Assembly: GCF_009754945.1 (NCBI RefSeq)
Contig: NZ_WPIN01000030.1
Location: 1 to 64,000, forward strand
Direction: 5' to 3'
Length of the DNA: 64,000 nucleotides
DNA from: Spirosoma arboris
Lineage (GTDB): Bacteria; Bacteroidota; Bacteroidia; Cytophagales; Spirosomataceae
The notes beneath the pieces were generated by a model that ran no database searches, was not told the origin of the DNA, and saw only the letters and a list, made by a program, of their open reading frames with translations. The position numbers and the translations under genes were made by a program. Every line of letters begins with the position of its first letter. Within the stretch, counting starts at the first letter, position 1. Of the stretch, positions 1 to 8,533 are shown piece after piece.

Positions 1-705
1 TGGGCTGGCTACAGCTGAGTACGGTAGTGCCACTGATGGCCACAGTGGGGGCTACGCCACTGCCGGTAACCGTCTTGGACGCTATGGCTTTACAGGTGCC
101 CGACGTCATAGTCACTGAGTAGGTGCCCGCGGTGGTGACCGTTAGGGCAGCGGTGGTGGCCCCAGTACTCCACTTGTAGGTGGGTGCAGGGGCGGTGGTG
201 CTGGCGGTGAGGGTCAGACTGGGCTGGCTACAACTGAGTACGGTAGTGCCACTGATAGCCACGGTGGGGGCTACGCCACTGCCGGTAATAGTTTTAGCCG
301 CCGTGGTCTTGCATCCTCCCGACGTCATGGTCACCGAGTAGGTGCCTGCGGTGGTGACACTCAGGGCAGCGGTGGTGGCCCCAGTACTCCACTTGTAGGT
401 GGGTGAGGGGGCGGTGGTACTGGCCGTGAGGGTCAGAGTGGGCTGGCTACAGCTGAGTACGGTAGTGCCACTGATGGCCACGGTGGGGGCTACGCCACTG
501 CCGGTAACCGTCTTGGACGCGGTGGCTTTACAGGTGCCCGACGTCATGGTCACTGAGTAGGTGCCTGCGGTGGTGACACTCAGGGCAGCGGTGGTGGCCC
601 CGGTACTCCACTTGTAGGTGGGGGAGGGGGCGGTGGTACTGGCGGTGAGGGTCAGAGTGGGCTGGCTACAACTCAGTACGGTAGTACCACTGATAGCCAC
701 GGTGC
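1..705 (-). repeat. Tandem 219-bp coding repeats (73-aa Ig-like modules)
   Basis: Three full copies start at about 1, 220 and 439, with a partial fourth at 658-705; the spacing is exactly 219 bp each time (73 codons), so the frame is kept. Copies differ at only a few positions. Each module contains a Cys pair (VLSCSQ and SGTCKATA) and a YKWSTGA motif. The array continues past the left edge. Near-identity at DNA level implies recent expansion or gene conversion. Confidence 0.95.
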
Positions 706-2422
706 AGGATCCCCCATCAACTGTCAATGAGTAATCTTCTGCTTCGCCATAGTTATAAGTTCCGCAAGGGTTATCTGGAACATTCTTGTATGATACAATG
801 ACACGCATTGGTAGTGGCCCTGAAGCAATATTGGGGATAGTAATACTACCTGAAAATGATCCTGCAACATAAGAAGGGGTATAGAAAACTCGTTCGGTAG
901 CTTCATAAGATCCATTTCGATTCGCATCAAGCCAGATAGCAACTCCTTCGGTCCATTGGGTACTTAGTAGGTTACCGGTGAAGGAATAGGTCTGGCCAGC
1001 AGCTACAGTCGTAGTGCCAGTGAAAGCACCATAGCCATTTGGCGAACAACCTGAATTGTCGCTAAGAGTGACTCCGTTAAGGACTAATTTATTCAATCCA
1101 TCATTATCACTACATCCCGTAGAGAAGGTTGGATGGCAGGTAAATGTCGGGGTAGTAATAGAGATTATTGAACTGATATTACTGCTGCTGTTTGACGGTT
1201 TGACCCGGTAATAGTAAGTAGTAGTAGCTCCTGCTTTTGTATCTGCAAATGTTGTAACATTAGGCCCAACTCCGCCAATGGGAACAAAACCCGTTGTTGG
1301 TAAAGTAGAACGTTCAATGAAATAACCCATCTCATTGGACGCATTATCCTGCCAGGTCAGACTGACGGTATTTGTGGAGGAATTAAAGCTGGCAGCTAAA
1401 TTACTGGCAACAGGAACGTTTGTAGATGGGTAAGTTAATGAATAAGCGGTATGGCTCTGACGAAGTGCTAATCCGCCCTGCATGCGATCGTACTGCCCTG
1501 CGGTGAAATCATGTATACAGGGGAAGTAATAAGACATTAGATTGGTAATGGAAGGATTGAACGGTACTCCAGTTGCATCTACTGCGGTACCATTATAGGT
1601 AGGACATCCGTTAATATTTATCGTAGAATTTCCCGACATACCATATGGGTCAGCAGGTGTATCGCAAAGTAAATCGCCTGCTATCGTACAGTTGGCACCA
1701 GCACCACGAGTAACTAGTTCACTTGTCGTACCAGAGCCATTATTATTGCCAAAAGTGTGAATCAAATTAAATGTATGCCCTAGTTCGTGAGGAACGACCC
1801 GATGGGCCAAGTCAAGCTCAGTTTCTGGGGCACCAACCAGAATAAAAGAACGGGTTGAATACTGGGCGTTAGCAGGATAGTAAGCATAGCCTCCCCAACC
1901 CTCAGACGAATGATTAACATAGTACTGATTGAGTGCATTGGAGACATCATGACCACTGGCAACACTCGATTCGATACTACTAGTGTAATTGGTGTACCAA
2001 GTGGTGTTATCAACATAATCAAAAGAGGTACCCGCAAAATAGTATTGAATACCGCTTCCGTTTTGCATATGGTAGCTGTTAGTTATAGCAATAATGTTAT
2101 TAATGCTACTCAAGCTATAACCACCCGAGCCATCACTTTGGCGCAAAATATGGGGACGTATAGGTACATACGTAATCCCGCTAATGGCTTCACCTCGGGC
2201 TCGTTTGATTTGCAGCGCAAAAGCCATCTCACTTTCTACAGCCTTGCGTTGTGCATCGGGTATATCAAGTGTACCACAATTGAGGTTTCCGGGCTTATCT
2301 GACTTCAGAATTGGCGATGCTTTAACTTGCTCTTGCTTTTTGGTATTCTGTGCCAGAGACGGCGCTTGGAAGCAGAGCGAAAGCCCAACTAGGGCTGCCC
2401 ATTTTAGAGAGAACTTGGTCAT
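1..2422 (-). CDS. Secreted M43-family (cytophagalysin/pappalysin-like) zinc metalloprotease with FN3, GEVED and tandem Ig-like repeats, partial
   Basis: Open reading frame on the minus strand from an ATG at 2422 that runs off the left edge, so the C-terminus is missing. It begins with a Sec signal peptide (MTKFSLKWAALVGLSLCF..., cleavage near SLAQ). The zinc site HELGHTFNLIH lies near 1760-1790, followed by LCDTPADP and a Met-turn NLMSYYF, the usual M43 signatures. Downstream come an FN3-like segment (WQDNASNEMGYFIER), a GEVED domain ending GEAEDYSLTV, and then identical 73-residue Ig/PKD-like modules. A secreted protease that hydrolyses extracellular protein is expected; Bacteroidota proteins of this build usually leave through type IX secretion with a C-terminal sorting domain, which would lie outside the window. 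PorQ, a T9SS component, is encoded at 39177-40223. Strong family call; substrate unknown. Confidence 0.88.
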   Translation of the reverse strand, partial: MTKFSLKWAALVGLSLCFQAPSLAQNTKKQEQVKASPILKSDKPGNLNCGTLDIPDAQRKAVESEMAFALQIKRARGEAISGITYVPIRPHILRQSDGSGGYSLSSINNIIAITNSYHMQNGSGIQYYFAGTSFDYVDNTTWYTNYTSSIESSVASGHDVSNALNQYYVNHSSEGWGGYAYYPANAQYSTRSFILVGAPETELDLAHRVVPHELGHTFNLIHTFGNNNGSGTTSELVTRGAGANCTIAGDLLCDTPADPYGMSGNSTININGCPTYNGTAVDATGVPFNPSITNLMSYYFPCIHDFTAGQYDRMQGGLALRQSHTAYSLTYPSTNVPVASNLAASFNSSTNTVSLTWQDNASNEMGYFIERSTLPTTGFVPIGGVGPNVTTFADTKAGATTTYYYRVKPSNSSSNISSIISITTPTFTCHPTFSTGCSDNDGLNKLVLNGVTLSDNSGCSPNGYGAFTGTTTVAAGQTYSFTGNLLSTQWTEGVAIWLDANRNGSYEATERVFYTPSYVAGSFSGSITIPNIASGPLPMRVIVSYKNVPDNPCGTYNYGEAEDYSLTVDGGSCTVAISGTTVLSCSQPTLTLTASTTAPSPTYKWSTGATTAALSVTTAGTYSVTMTSGTCKATASKTVTGSGVAPTVAISGTTVLSCSQPTLTLTASTTAPSPTYKWSTGATTAALSVTTAGTYSVTMTSGGCKTTAAKTITGSGVAPTVAISGTTVLSCSQPSLTLTASTTAPAPTYKWSTGATTAALTVTTAGTYSVTMTSGTCKAIASKTVTGSGVAPTVAISGTTVLSCSQP

Positions 2423-3209
2423 GAATAAATGTGTAAAAGTGTATGATAGAAGGCATTATTTGAATTCTCTTTGAAAGCTCCACCAGCGTTACCGTCCCAG
2501 CTAAAGGCTTGCTGCCAGGACTAATAATGTCGTATTGGTGCTAGATTCGTGCATTAATCTTCAGTCTTTGGGCGCCCTACTTAGATGATGGGTACCCAAG
2601 ACTGAGGTATACTACTTATCTTCCTGAGGTTTGTAAATAGACCTACATTGATCGAACTTCTACGAAGTAACGTAGGGCTAATGCGACACGTTGAGTATCG
2701 AATAGTTTCCACGATTCAGATTCGTAGAAACTTGTCTATCCAGAAAAGTCGTTGAGTGGATTTACTCCAGATTGGCTGAAACCTATTATATCGCCAAGAT
2801 GACGATTAGTTGTATTAGAAACCTAAACGGGTAAATGCAATACCAATCCAGGAAAACTCTAAATAGCTAACTTTATCTTAATAGGAAATAAGTATAAAAG
2901 TGCCTTTGTACTATTTAATAATGCCGAATAGGACATTTATTTATTTGCAAATAAAGTCGATTATTAATTAATAAGTTAATTATTGATTAAAAGGTATATA
3001 CTACTATTTTACATAGTTTCATTTATTTATCTTCATAATATAACATAAGCCACTAAATTCCTAGTCTTAAATTGGAGAGTTGTATTGAAATGGGATTAAT
3101 TCGTCATTTTTGCTTATAATGCTGCTAGCAAGTAACTAGCTAAGTTGGAGGAATGTAAGATCATACTGATCTTAAAGCGGTGACCTATAAGTGCGGTTAC
3201 TTTAAACAT
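2423..3209. other. AT-rich non-coding gap
   Basis: About 790 bases between the metalloprotease start and the purA-side terminator. No convincing ORF is seen on either strand. 2840-3060 is very AT-rich. A short inverted repeat (taagatcat/atgatctta-like) lies near 3158-3176. The stretch should hold the protease promoter, but I could not identify a clean TTG/TANNTTTG pair. Confidence 0.6.
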
Positions 3210-3275
3210 AAAAAGACCTCCCTTCTGGCTTTGGGATTGTGGTGATGCCCAAAGCTAAGAAAGGAAGTCCTTTTT
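3210..3275. terminator. Long imperfect hairpin downstream of purA
   Basis: Arms 3210-3235 and 3248-3275 pair over about 25 bases with a few mismatches, including a perfect GCTTTGGG/CCCAAAGC tip. Runs of A and T flank the stem, so it can act in either direction. It lies just past the purA stop (3330). Confidence 0.65.
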
Positions 3276-3329
3276 ATAGTTCTTTAAAATTCAAGAAAAC
3301 GCCTGTTTCTCGTAAAGCACAATTTATGA

Positions 3330-4616
3330 TCAGGCAATTACAGCTCGCCTATGAATAATGGCTTCACGGTCGGGACTAGTCGAGATAAAATTGATGGGTA
3401 AACCTAGTGTATCTTCCAGGAAATAAACATAAGTAGCTAGTTCGGCAGGTACCTCATCGAATGATCGAATATTTGTCAGATCAGCTTGCCAGCCTTTAAA
3501 TGATTGATAGATGGGTGTTACCGCCGTATCGCATAAATCATAGGGCATCTGCTCTGTCGTAGTGCCATCGGGTAGCTGATAGTGAGTACATACCTTAATT
3601 TCGTCGAAGATGTTTAGTACATCGACCTTCATCATGACCAATTGTGTAACACCATTAATCATAATGGCATATTTCAGGGCAGGAAGGTCGAGCCAGCCAC
3701 ATCGGCGCGGACGACCCGTTGTAGCACCAAACTCGCGACCTTCTGCCCGGATGCGCTCACCCGTTTCATCGGAGAGTTCCGTAGGGAAGGGACCACTACC
3801 TACCCGGGTACAGTAGGCTTTGAAAATACCGTATACTTCACCAATCTGACGGGGAGCAACGCCCAGACCTGTACAGGCCCCGGCAGTCATTGTACTGGAA
3901 GAGGTTACGAATGGATACGAGCCGAAGTCGATGTCGAGCAGTGAACCTTGTGCACCTTCTGCCAGGATTTTCTTGCCGCTTTGTATCGCATCATTTACCG
4001 CATATTCACTGTCAGTCAGTTGGAATTGTTTCATGAACTCCACTGCGCCAAAGAACTCGGCTTCGGCCTGAGGTAGTACCGATGCGTAATCGAAGTTGTT
4101 CTGTTCCAGAATAACTTTATGAATCGCAACTAATTTGTCGTATTTCGCCCGAAAGCTGGGTGACTCAACATCGCCAACACGCAGACCCAGTCGAGCAACT
4201 TTATCCTGATATGTTGGACCAATACCACGGAGCGTCGATCCAATTTTCGACTCACCTTTTGCCTGTTCGTAGGCTGCATCCAATAGGCGATGAGTTGGTA
4301 TAATGATGGATGCTTTGCGGGAGATCTGTAGATTCTGCGTTAAGGAAAGGTTATACTTCGCCAGTCCGTCGATTTCTTTTTTAAACACAATCGGGTCGAG
4401 TACTACGCCATTGCCGATGATGTTGAGAATATCGTCGCGAAAAATACCAGACGGAATCTGGTGTAGTACGTGCTTTAAGCCATTGAATTCGAGTGTGTGT
4501 CCAGCATTTGGGCCACCCTGAAAGCGGGCTACTACCTGATACTGAGGAGCAAGCACGTCCACAATTTTACCTTTTCCTTCGTCGCCCCACTGGAGGCCTA
4601 ATAAAACATCGATCAT
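3330..4616 (-). CDS. purA: Adenylosuccinate synthetase
   Basis: Catalyses IMP + aspartate + GTP to adenylosuccinate, the first committed step from IMP to AMP, in the cytosol. 428 residues, the normal family length. The phosphate-binding loop GDEGKGK is at residues 11-17 with the catalytic Asp12. His40 in GPNAGH corresponds to E. coli His41. The GTP-binding and dimer segments are intact to the C-terminus (FISTSPDRE). ATG start at 4616 sits 28 bases after the upstream DUF3291 gene, so the two are probably co-transcribed with the Fur-family gene further upstream. A hairpin follows the stop. Confidence 0.97.
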   Translation of the reverse strand: MIDVLLGLQWGDEGKGKIVDVLAPQYQVVARFQGGPNAGHTLEFNGLKHVLHQIPSGIFRDDILNIIGNGVVLDPIVFKKEIDGLAKYNLSLTQNLQISRKASIIIPTHRLLDAAYEQAKGESKIGSTLRGIGPTYQDKVARLGLRVGDVESPSFRAKYDKLVAIHKVILEQNNFDYASVLPQAEAEFFGAVEFMKQFQLTDSEYAVNDAIQSGKKILAEGAQGSLLDIDFGSYPFVTSSSTMTAGACTGLGVAPRQIGEVYGIFKAYCTRVGSGPFPTELSDETGERIRAEGREFGATTGRPRRCGWLDLPALKYAIMINGVTQLVMMKVDVLNIFDEIKVCTHYQLPDGTTTEQMPYDLCDTAVTPIYQSFKGWQADLTNIRSFDEVPAELATYVYFLEDTLGLPINFISTSPDREAIIHRRAVIA

Positions 4617-4644
4617 TCTGAATGAGCCGCAAATGCGGTTATAG

Positions 4645-5118
4645 TTATACTGATTCTCTACTCTGAGTGAAATTTACATCCGGCTTCGGCCATATCGTCC
4701 GAAATGTGAATGCCGTTGGCCCTGGCCCATGCGCGTTCAGATGCTCAAGTCGTTCTTTCGCTTCCTCAACCGTTGGCACATGACCAGTCGGAACCCACCA
4801 CAGTACTGTCATCATCTGATTTGGTTTCTCAAACCACTTTCGGCGACCTTTCATCACCTCGATATGCATGCTTCTGAAAACAAAGTTCTGCAACGTTTCT
4901 GCTGATTCCCAAACCAACATATTGACAATAATCCGGTCATCCTCAAACGGACGTAGGCTGGTGGCGTTGTTCCCATCGCCTGTTAATCGCCATATAAACC
5001 CATTGCTTTGTTCGGCGAGTTGATTAATTGCATCGAGTTGCACCACAAAATCAACCATAATTGGGTGGTTGATATCGGGAGCCAGCATCCGAGAAATATT
5101 CAGTTGAGCCAGCGGCAT
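4645..5118 (-). CDS. DUF3291 domain-containing protein
   Basis: 157 residues. The sequence matches the DUF3291 family by overall pattern: an N-terminal AQLNISRM, a central WRLTGDG, IIVNMLVWES, and a C-terminal segment HGPGPTAFTFR. The fold resembles ferredoxin-like antibiotic-monooxygenase (ABM) domains, but the family has no assigned reaction. It lies between a Fur-family gene and purA in one orientation, with only 28 bases to purA. No signal peptide or membrane segment. Function unknown. Confidence 0.8.
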   Translation of the reverse strand: MPLAQLNISRMLAPDINHPIMVDFVVQLDAINQLAEQSNGFIWRLTGDGNNATSLRPFEDDRIIVNMLVWESAETLQNFVFRSMHIEVMKGRRKWFEKPNQMMTVLWWVPTGHVPTVEEAKERLEHLNAHGPGPTAFTFRTIWPKPDVNFTQSRESV

Positions 5119-5119
5119 A

Positions 5120-5200
5120 AGGAGTTACAAATTACGATGTATGAGTTACGATTTTTACTGACGCGTGAGTAATCATACTTCGTAACTAGTACATCGTAAA
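5120..5200. repeat. Intergenic imperfect hairpin between the Fur-family and DUF3291 genes
   Basis: Left arm contains ATTACGATGTATGAGTTACGA and right arm TCGTAACTAGTACATCGTAAAT; these pair with a short bulge. The loop contains ACTGACGC, a word close to the loops of the hairpins at 19527 and 20064. It fills nearly the whole spacer. Confidence 0.65.
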
Positions 5201-5205
5201 TCAAT

Positions 5206-5715
5206 TTATTCTTCCATTGTCACTGCTACACTCTGTGTTTCGTCTGTAGTTTCCTGCTTGTTTTCGCAGAAATCGCGGGCACAGGAGCCGTAAAAGATCA
5301 ATGAGTGGTGCATCACGTTGAATTTCAGCATGTCCCCTACCATATTCTGAATGTTCTGAACACGGGGGTCACAGAATTCCATCACTTTGTGGCAGTCGGT
5401 ACAAATCAGGTGGTCATGCTGACGGTAACCATACGATTTCTCGTATTGTGCCAGATTTCGGCCAAACTGATGCTTGGTCACTAAGTCACAATCAACCAGT
5501 ACGTCTAAGGTATTATAGACCGTTGCCCGGCTAACCCGATACTTCTTATTTTTCATGGAGATATACAACTCATCCACATCGAAGTGGTCTTTCCGGTTGT
5601 AAATCTCTTCAAGAATGGCAAAACGTTCAGGCGTTTTTCTTAGGCCCTTTCGTTCGAGATAAGCCCGAAAAATCATCTGGGCAGCCTCTAAATTTGTTTG
5701 TGTCGGCGCAGGCAT
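5206..5715 (-). CDS. Fur-family metal-responsive transcriptional regulator
   Basis: 169 residues. The winged-helix N-terminal half has the recognition segment RVSRATVYNTL (60-70). The dimerisation half carries the metal-site sequence HDHLICTDCHK (100-110) with Cys105 and Cys108, and a second pair Cys145/Cys150. This pattern fits Fur, PerR or Zur; sequence alone does not separate them, and the C-terminal acidic tail is variable. Cytosolic DNA-binding repressor. A TANNTTTG-like -7 box (5741-5748) lies about 26 bases upstream of the start, so the gene probably has its own promoter after the preceding terminator. Confidence 0.9.
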   Translation of the reverse strand: MPAPTQTNLEAAQMIFRAYLERKGLRKTPERFAILEEIYNRKDHFDVDELYISMKNKKYRVSRATVYNTLDVLVDCDLVTKHQFGRNLAQYEKSYGYRQHDHLICTDCHKVMEFCDPRVQNIQNMVGDMLKFNVMHHSLIFYGSCARDFCENKQETTDETQSVAVTMEE

Positions 5716-5740
5716 ATCCGGTTCCGATTAGGTGAAAGTA

Positions 5741-5748
5741 CAAAGGTA
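5741..5748 (-). promoter_or_regulatory. Predicted -7 box for the Fur-family gene
   Basis: On the minus strand the octamer reads TACCTTTG, an exact fit to TANNTTTG. A TTG lies about 15 bases upstream inside the neighbouring hairpin arm, which is shorter than the ideal spacing, so only the -7 element is well supported. Confidence 0.45.
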
Positions 5749-5753
5749 AGTAA

Positions 5754-5811
5754 GTTTCAGGTTCAAGGTTTCATGTTTACTGAATAGAACATGAAACCTT
5801 GAACCTGAAAC
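5754..5811. terminator. Perfect 24-bp inverted repeat after the RelA/SpoT gene
   Basis: Arms 5754-5777 and 5788-5811 are perfect reverse complements with a 10-base loop. It begins 4 bases past the RelA/SpoT stop and ends just upstream of the Fur-family promoter, so a terminator role for the former is likely. There is no long T tract, and it belongs to the set of intergenic hairpins described in the findings. Confidence 0.75.
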
Positions 5812-5814
5812 GGA

Positions 5815-8115
5815 TTAAGAGTCGAATCGAACCACTTCAAATACGCCCTGAACGCGCTCTAGTTTATGCATCAGGATTTCGAGGTGGCTGGTGTCATGGA
5901 CGTAGAGTCGAATGTTGCCTTCAAAAATGCCGTCTTTCGAATCAATGGCTACGGAGCGCATATTAATGTGCAGTTCGTTACTGATGACCCGCGTAACATC
6001 ATTAATCAAGCCTACCCGATCGGTACCGGTTATTCGAAGCCCAGCCAGAAATGCCAGTTCTTTCTGGGATGTCCATTTGGCCTTGATAATACGGTTACCA
6101 TGATTCGACATCAATTCAACGGCATTGGGGCAGGTAACCCGGTGAATTTTAATGCCTTCATTGATGGTGACAAACCCAAAAACATCGTCGCCCGAAATAG
6201 GATTGCAGCACTTCGATAACGTATAGTCGATTTTATCCATGTCCTCACCAATGAGGAGCATATCGGCATCGGCTCGTTCGCCATGAATCTTTTTGAGTTC
6301 TTTGACAAACGCCTTTGCATCCGGAAGCGCATCCGTATTAAGTTTATTCGTGCGATTTTCTTTCGCTTCCTTATCTGACTTGAATTTCTTGAGTTCACCA
6401 ACGTCGATATGGCCTTTTCCAATCCGGTAGAAGAAATCATCCGTTGTCTTCGAGCCAAAATAAGCCCGTAGCTGGTTGATCACCTCATTGGTCATTTCGA
6501 TTCGAAGTAAGCGCAATTTTTTGTTGACCAGTTCGCGGCCATCGGTTATGTATCGCTTATTCTCTTCCTTGATTAAGTCTTTAATCTTGGTCTTCGCTTT
6601 CGACGTAACGACAAATCGTAGCCAGTCTTCGTTAGGTTTTTGCCGGTTCGACGTAATGACTTCCACCTGATCTCCATTTTGCAGGACGTAACTTAGGGGC
6701 ACAAGCGTATTGTTGACTTTTGCCGCCATGCACCGTGCGCCAATCTGGGTATGGATATCGAAAGCAAAATCGAGAGCGGTTGCTCCACGTTGTAACACCT
6801 GAAGATCGCCTTTGGGCGTAAAGACAAAGACTTCTTCGCTATACAGATTGCTTCTGAAATCATCAACAAACTCAATGGCTGCTTTTTTATCGCCACTTCC
6901 CGCCGACTCAATCATATCGCGAACCTGGCTAATCCAGGCTTCTATACCAGCGCCTGTCTGCGTATCGTTCCCTTTGTATTTCCAGTGAGCCGCGTAGCCT
7001 TTTTCTGCAATTTCATTCATCCGCTCAGTACGGATCTGAACTTCTACCCACTGCCCTAAACGACTCATTACGGTTGTATGAAGCGATTCATATCCATTCG
7101 TACGCGGGGTGCTGATCCAGTCTTTCAACCGATCGGGATTCGGTTTGTAGTGATCCGTCACGATGGAATAAGCTCGCCAGCAGGCGGCCTTCTCTTCATC
7201 GGGCGGAACATCTAAAATAATGCGAACGGCAAACAAATCGTAAATTTCCTCGAATGGCTTTTTCGATTTGTTCAATTTCGTCCAGATCGAGTAGATGGAC
7301 TTTGGTCGACCTTTAATTACATATTTAATGCCCGTTTCGGCGAGATCTTTTTCGATTGGCTCGATAAATCGACCAATAAACCGGTCGCGGGCGAGTCGGG
7401 TTTCGCGCAATTTCTTGGCGATGTCCTTATAAGCCTCTGGTTCAACGTGTTTAAGATACAGGTCTTCCAGCTCCGACTTAATCGAATACAAACCCAACCG
7501 GTGGGCTAGGGGCGCGTAAATGTAAATCGTTTCGGAGGCAATTTTCAATTGCTTATCGCGGGGCATCGATTCCAGCGTACGCATATTGTGAAGCCGGTCG
7601 GCAAGCTTAATCAGAATGACTCGTACATCATCTGATAGTGTTAGCAGCATCTTCCGGAAATTCTCGGCCTGCTGTGAGGAACCGTATTCAAAATAACCCG
7701 AAATCTTGGTCAGACCATCAATAATCCGGGCTACTTTAGGCCCGAAGGCCCGATCAATATCGGCAATTGTGGTGTCGGTATCTTCAACTACATCATGTAA
7801 AAGAGCAGCTACGATACTGGTAGTTCCTAAGCCAATTTCTTCAACAGCAATCTGTGCAACGGCCAGCGGATGGTAAATATAGGGCTCTCCCGACCGGCGA
7901 CGCATGTTTTTATGAGCCTCGGCTGAAGTATTGAACGCCTTTTTAATCAGTTTAGCGTCATCCCCTTTGAGCATTGGCTTGGCCGCCCGTAGTAATCGCC
8001 GGTAGCGTTTCAGGATTTCCTGCCGTTCCAGTTCTAAATCAATTATGGGCTCGGTGTCGGATTGACGTTCGACTGCATTCATCATAGGGGGTGTCTTTGG
8101 TTGGGCATTGCCCAT
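5815..8115 (-). CDS. rsh: RelA/SpoT family bifunctional (p)ppGpp synthetase/hydrolase
   Basis: 766 residues with the full long-RSH order: HD hydrolase domain (about 60-210, with His82 in YHPLAV and HD at 107-108 in HDVVEDT), synthetase domain (about 270-400, with FAVRIIL and EVQIRTERMNEIAE), TGS domain (about 430-495) and C-terminal ACT domain (about 690-766, ITGTDRVGLINDVTRVI). Because the hydrolase His and His-Asp residues are present, it is probably bifunctional and the main stringent-response enzyme. It sits alone between the tRNA-Leu region and a strong hairpin, and is likely monocistronic. Confidence 0.95.
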   Translation of the reverse strand: MGNAQPKTPPMMNAVERQSDTEPIIDLELERQEILKRYRRLLRAAKPMLKGDDAKLIKKAFNTSAEAHKNMRRRSGEPYIYHPLAVAQIAVEEIGLGTTSIVAALLHDVVEDTDTTIADIDRAFGPKVARIIDGLTKISGYFEYGSSQQAENFRKMLLTLSDDVRVILIKLADRLHNMRTLESMPRDKQLKIASETIYIYAPLAHRLGLYSIKSELEDLYLKHVEPEAYKDIAKKLRETRLARDRFIGRFIEPIEKDLAETGIKYVIKGRPKSIYSIWTKLNKSKKPFEEIYDLFAVRIILDVPPDEEKAACWRAYSIVTDHYKPNPDRLKDWISTPRTNGYESLHTTVMSRLGQWVEVQIRTERMNEIAEKGYAAHWKYKGNDTQTGAGIEAWISQVRDMIESAGSGDKKAAIEFVDDFRSNLYSEEVFVFTPKGDLQVLQRGATALDFAFDIHTQIGARCMAAKVNNTLVPLSYVLQNGDQVEVITSNRQKPNEDWLRFVVTSKAKTKIKDLIKEENKRYITDGRELVNKKLRLLRIEMTNEVINQLRAYFGSKTTDDFFYRIGKGHIDVGELKKFKSDKEAKENRTNKLNTDALPDAKAFVKELKKIHGERADADMLLIGEDMDKIDYTLSKCCNPISGDDVFGFVTINEGIKIHRVTCPNAVELMSNHGNRIIKAKWTSQKELAFLAGLRITGTDRVGLINDVTRVISNELHINMRSVAIDSKDGIFEGNIRLYVHDTSHLEILMHKLERVQGVFEVVRFDS

Positions 8116-8201
8116 CAGTTGTACTCTACTACCAAGATAACAAAATAATAATCGAAAAATGAGCTAAGATTAGCTAAAAATAAAACCTTCTATAAATTTT
8201 C

Positions 8202-8231
8202 TTGGTGAGTTAAAAACTTTTCGTACTTTTG
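8202..8231 (+). promoter_or_regulatory. Bacteroidota-type promoter upstream of tRNA-Leu
   Basis: TTG at 8202-8204, exactly 19 bases, then TACTTTTG at 8224-8231. This is a perfect match to TTG-N19-TANNTTTG. A transcript starting near 8238 would read through the tRNA at 8342 and possibly on to tig. Confidence 0.8.
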
Positions 8232-8341
8232 CACCCTCGAAAGGGAGTAAACAAGTTGTAATGTTGTCTAGTTAAGCGTTGAGGGTTCTGCCGGAAGGCT
8301 TTATAACTAGAGAACGTAAGAAGTTTATAACCCAAAAGCCC

Positions 8342-8423
8342 GCGGGCGTGGCGAAATTGGTAGACGTGCCAGACTTAGGATCTGGTGCCGCAAGGCATGG
8401 GGGTTCGAGTCCCTCCGCCCGTA
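8342..8423 (+). tRNA. tRNA-Leu (anticodon UAG)
   Basis: Acceptor GCGGGCG pairs with CGCCCGU (one G-U). The anticodon stem CCAGA/UCUGG encloses loop CUUAGGA, giving anticodon UAG. The T arm has GGTTCGAGTCC. A short variable arm with GCCGCAAGGC fits a class II tRNA. Length 82, and CCA is not encoded. Confidence 0.95.
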
Positions 8424-8432
8424 CAAAGTTTT

Positions 8433-8517
8433 GAATGAGTGATTGAGTGAATGAGTGAATTGTATTTTGTCGCATTGACTAACATTCGCTCAATTTCTCA
8501 TTCGCTCATTCTCCATT
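8433..8517. repeat. Intergenic hairpin between tRNA-Leu and tig
   Basis: The left side is built of GAATGAGTGA-type words and the right side of the complementary TCATTCGCTCATTC words. They pair imperfectly across about 25 bases with a GC-containing loop. It occupies most of the tRNA-tig spacer. Confidence 0.65.
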
Positions 8518-8533
8518 TTAAACCGATACAAAC

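Noticed and set aside
1..705. 219-bp repeats as a CRISPR array
   Set aside because: The repeats are fully coding, in frame, adjacent without spacers and encode Ig-like modules.
1910..2302. Plus-strand ORF opposite the metalloprotease
   Set aside because: It is antisense to a well-supported coding frame with signal peptide and HExxH site, and has no recognisable domain.
2640..2760. Possible structured RNA in the left intergenic gap
   Set aside because: Only short, scattered complementary words; no known RNA family pattern.
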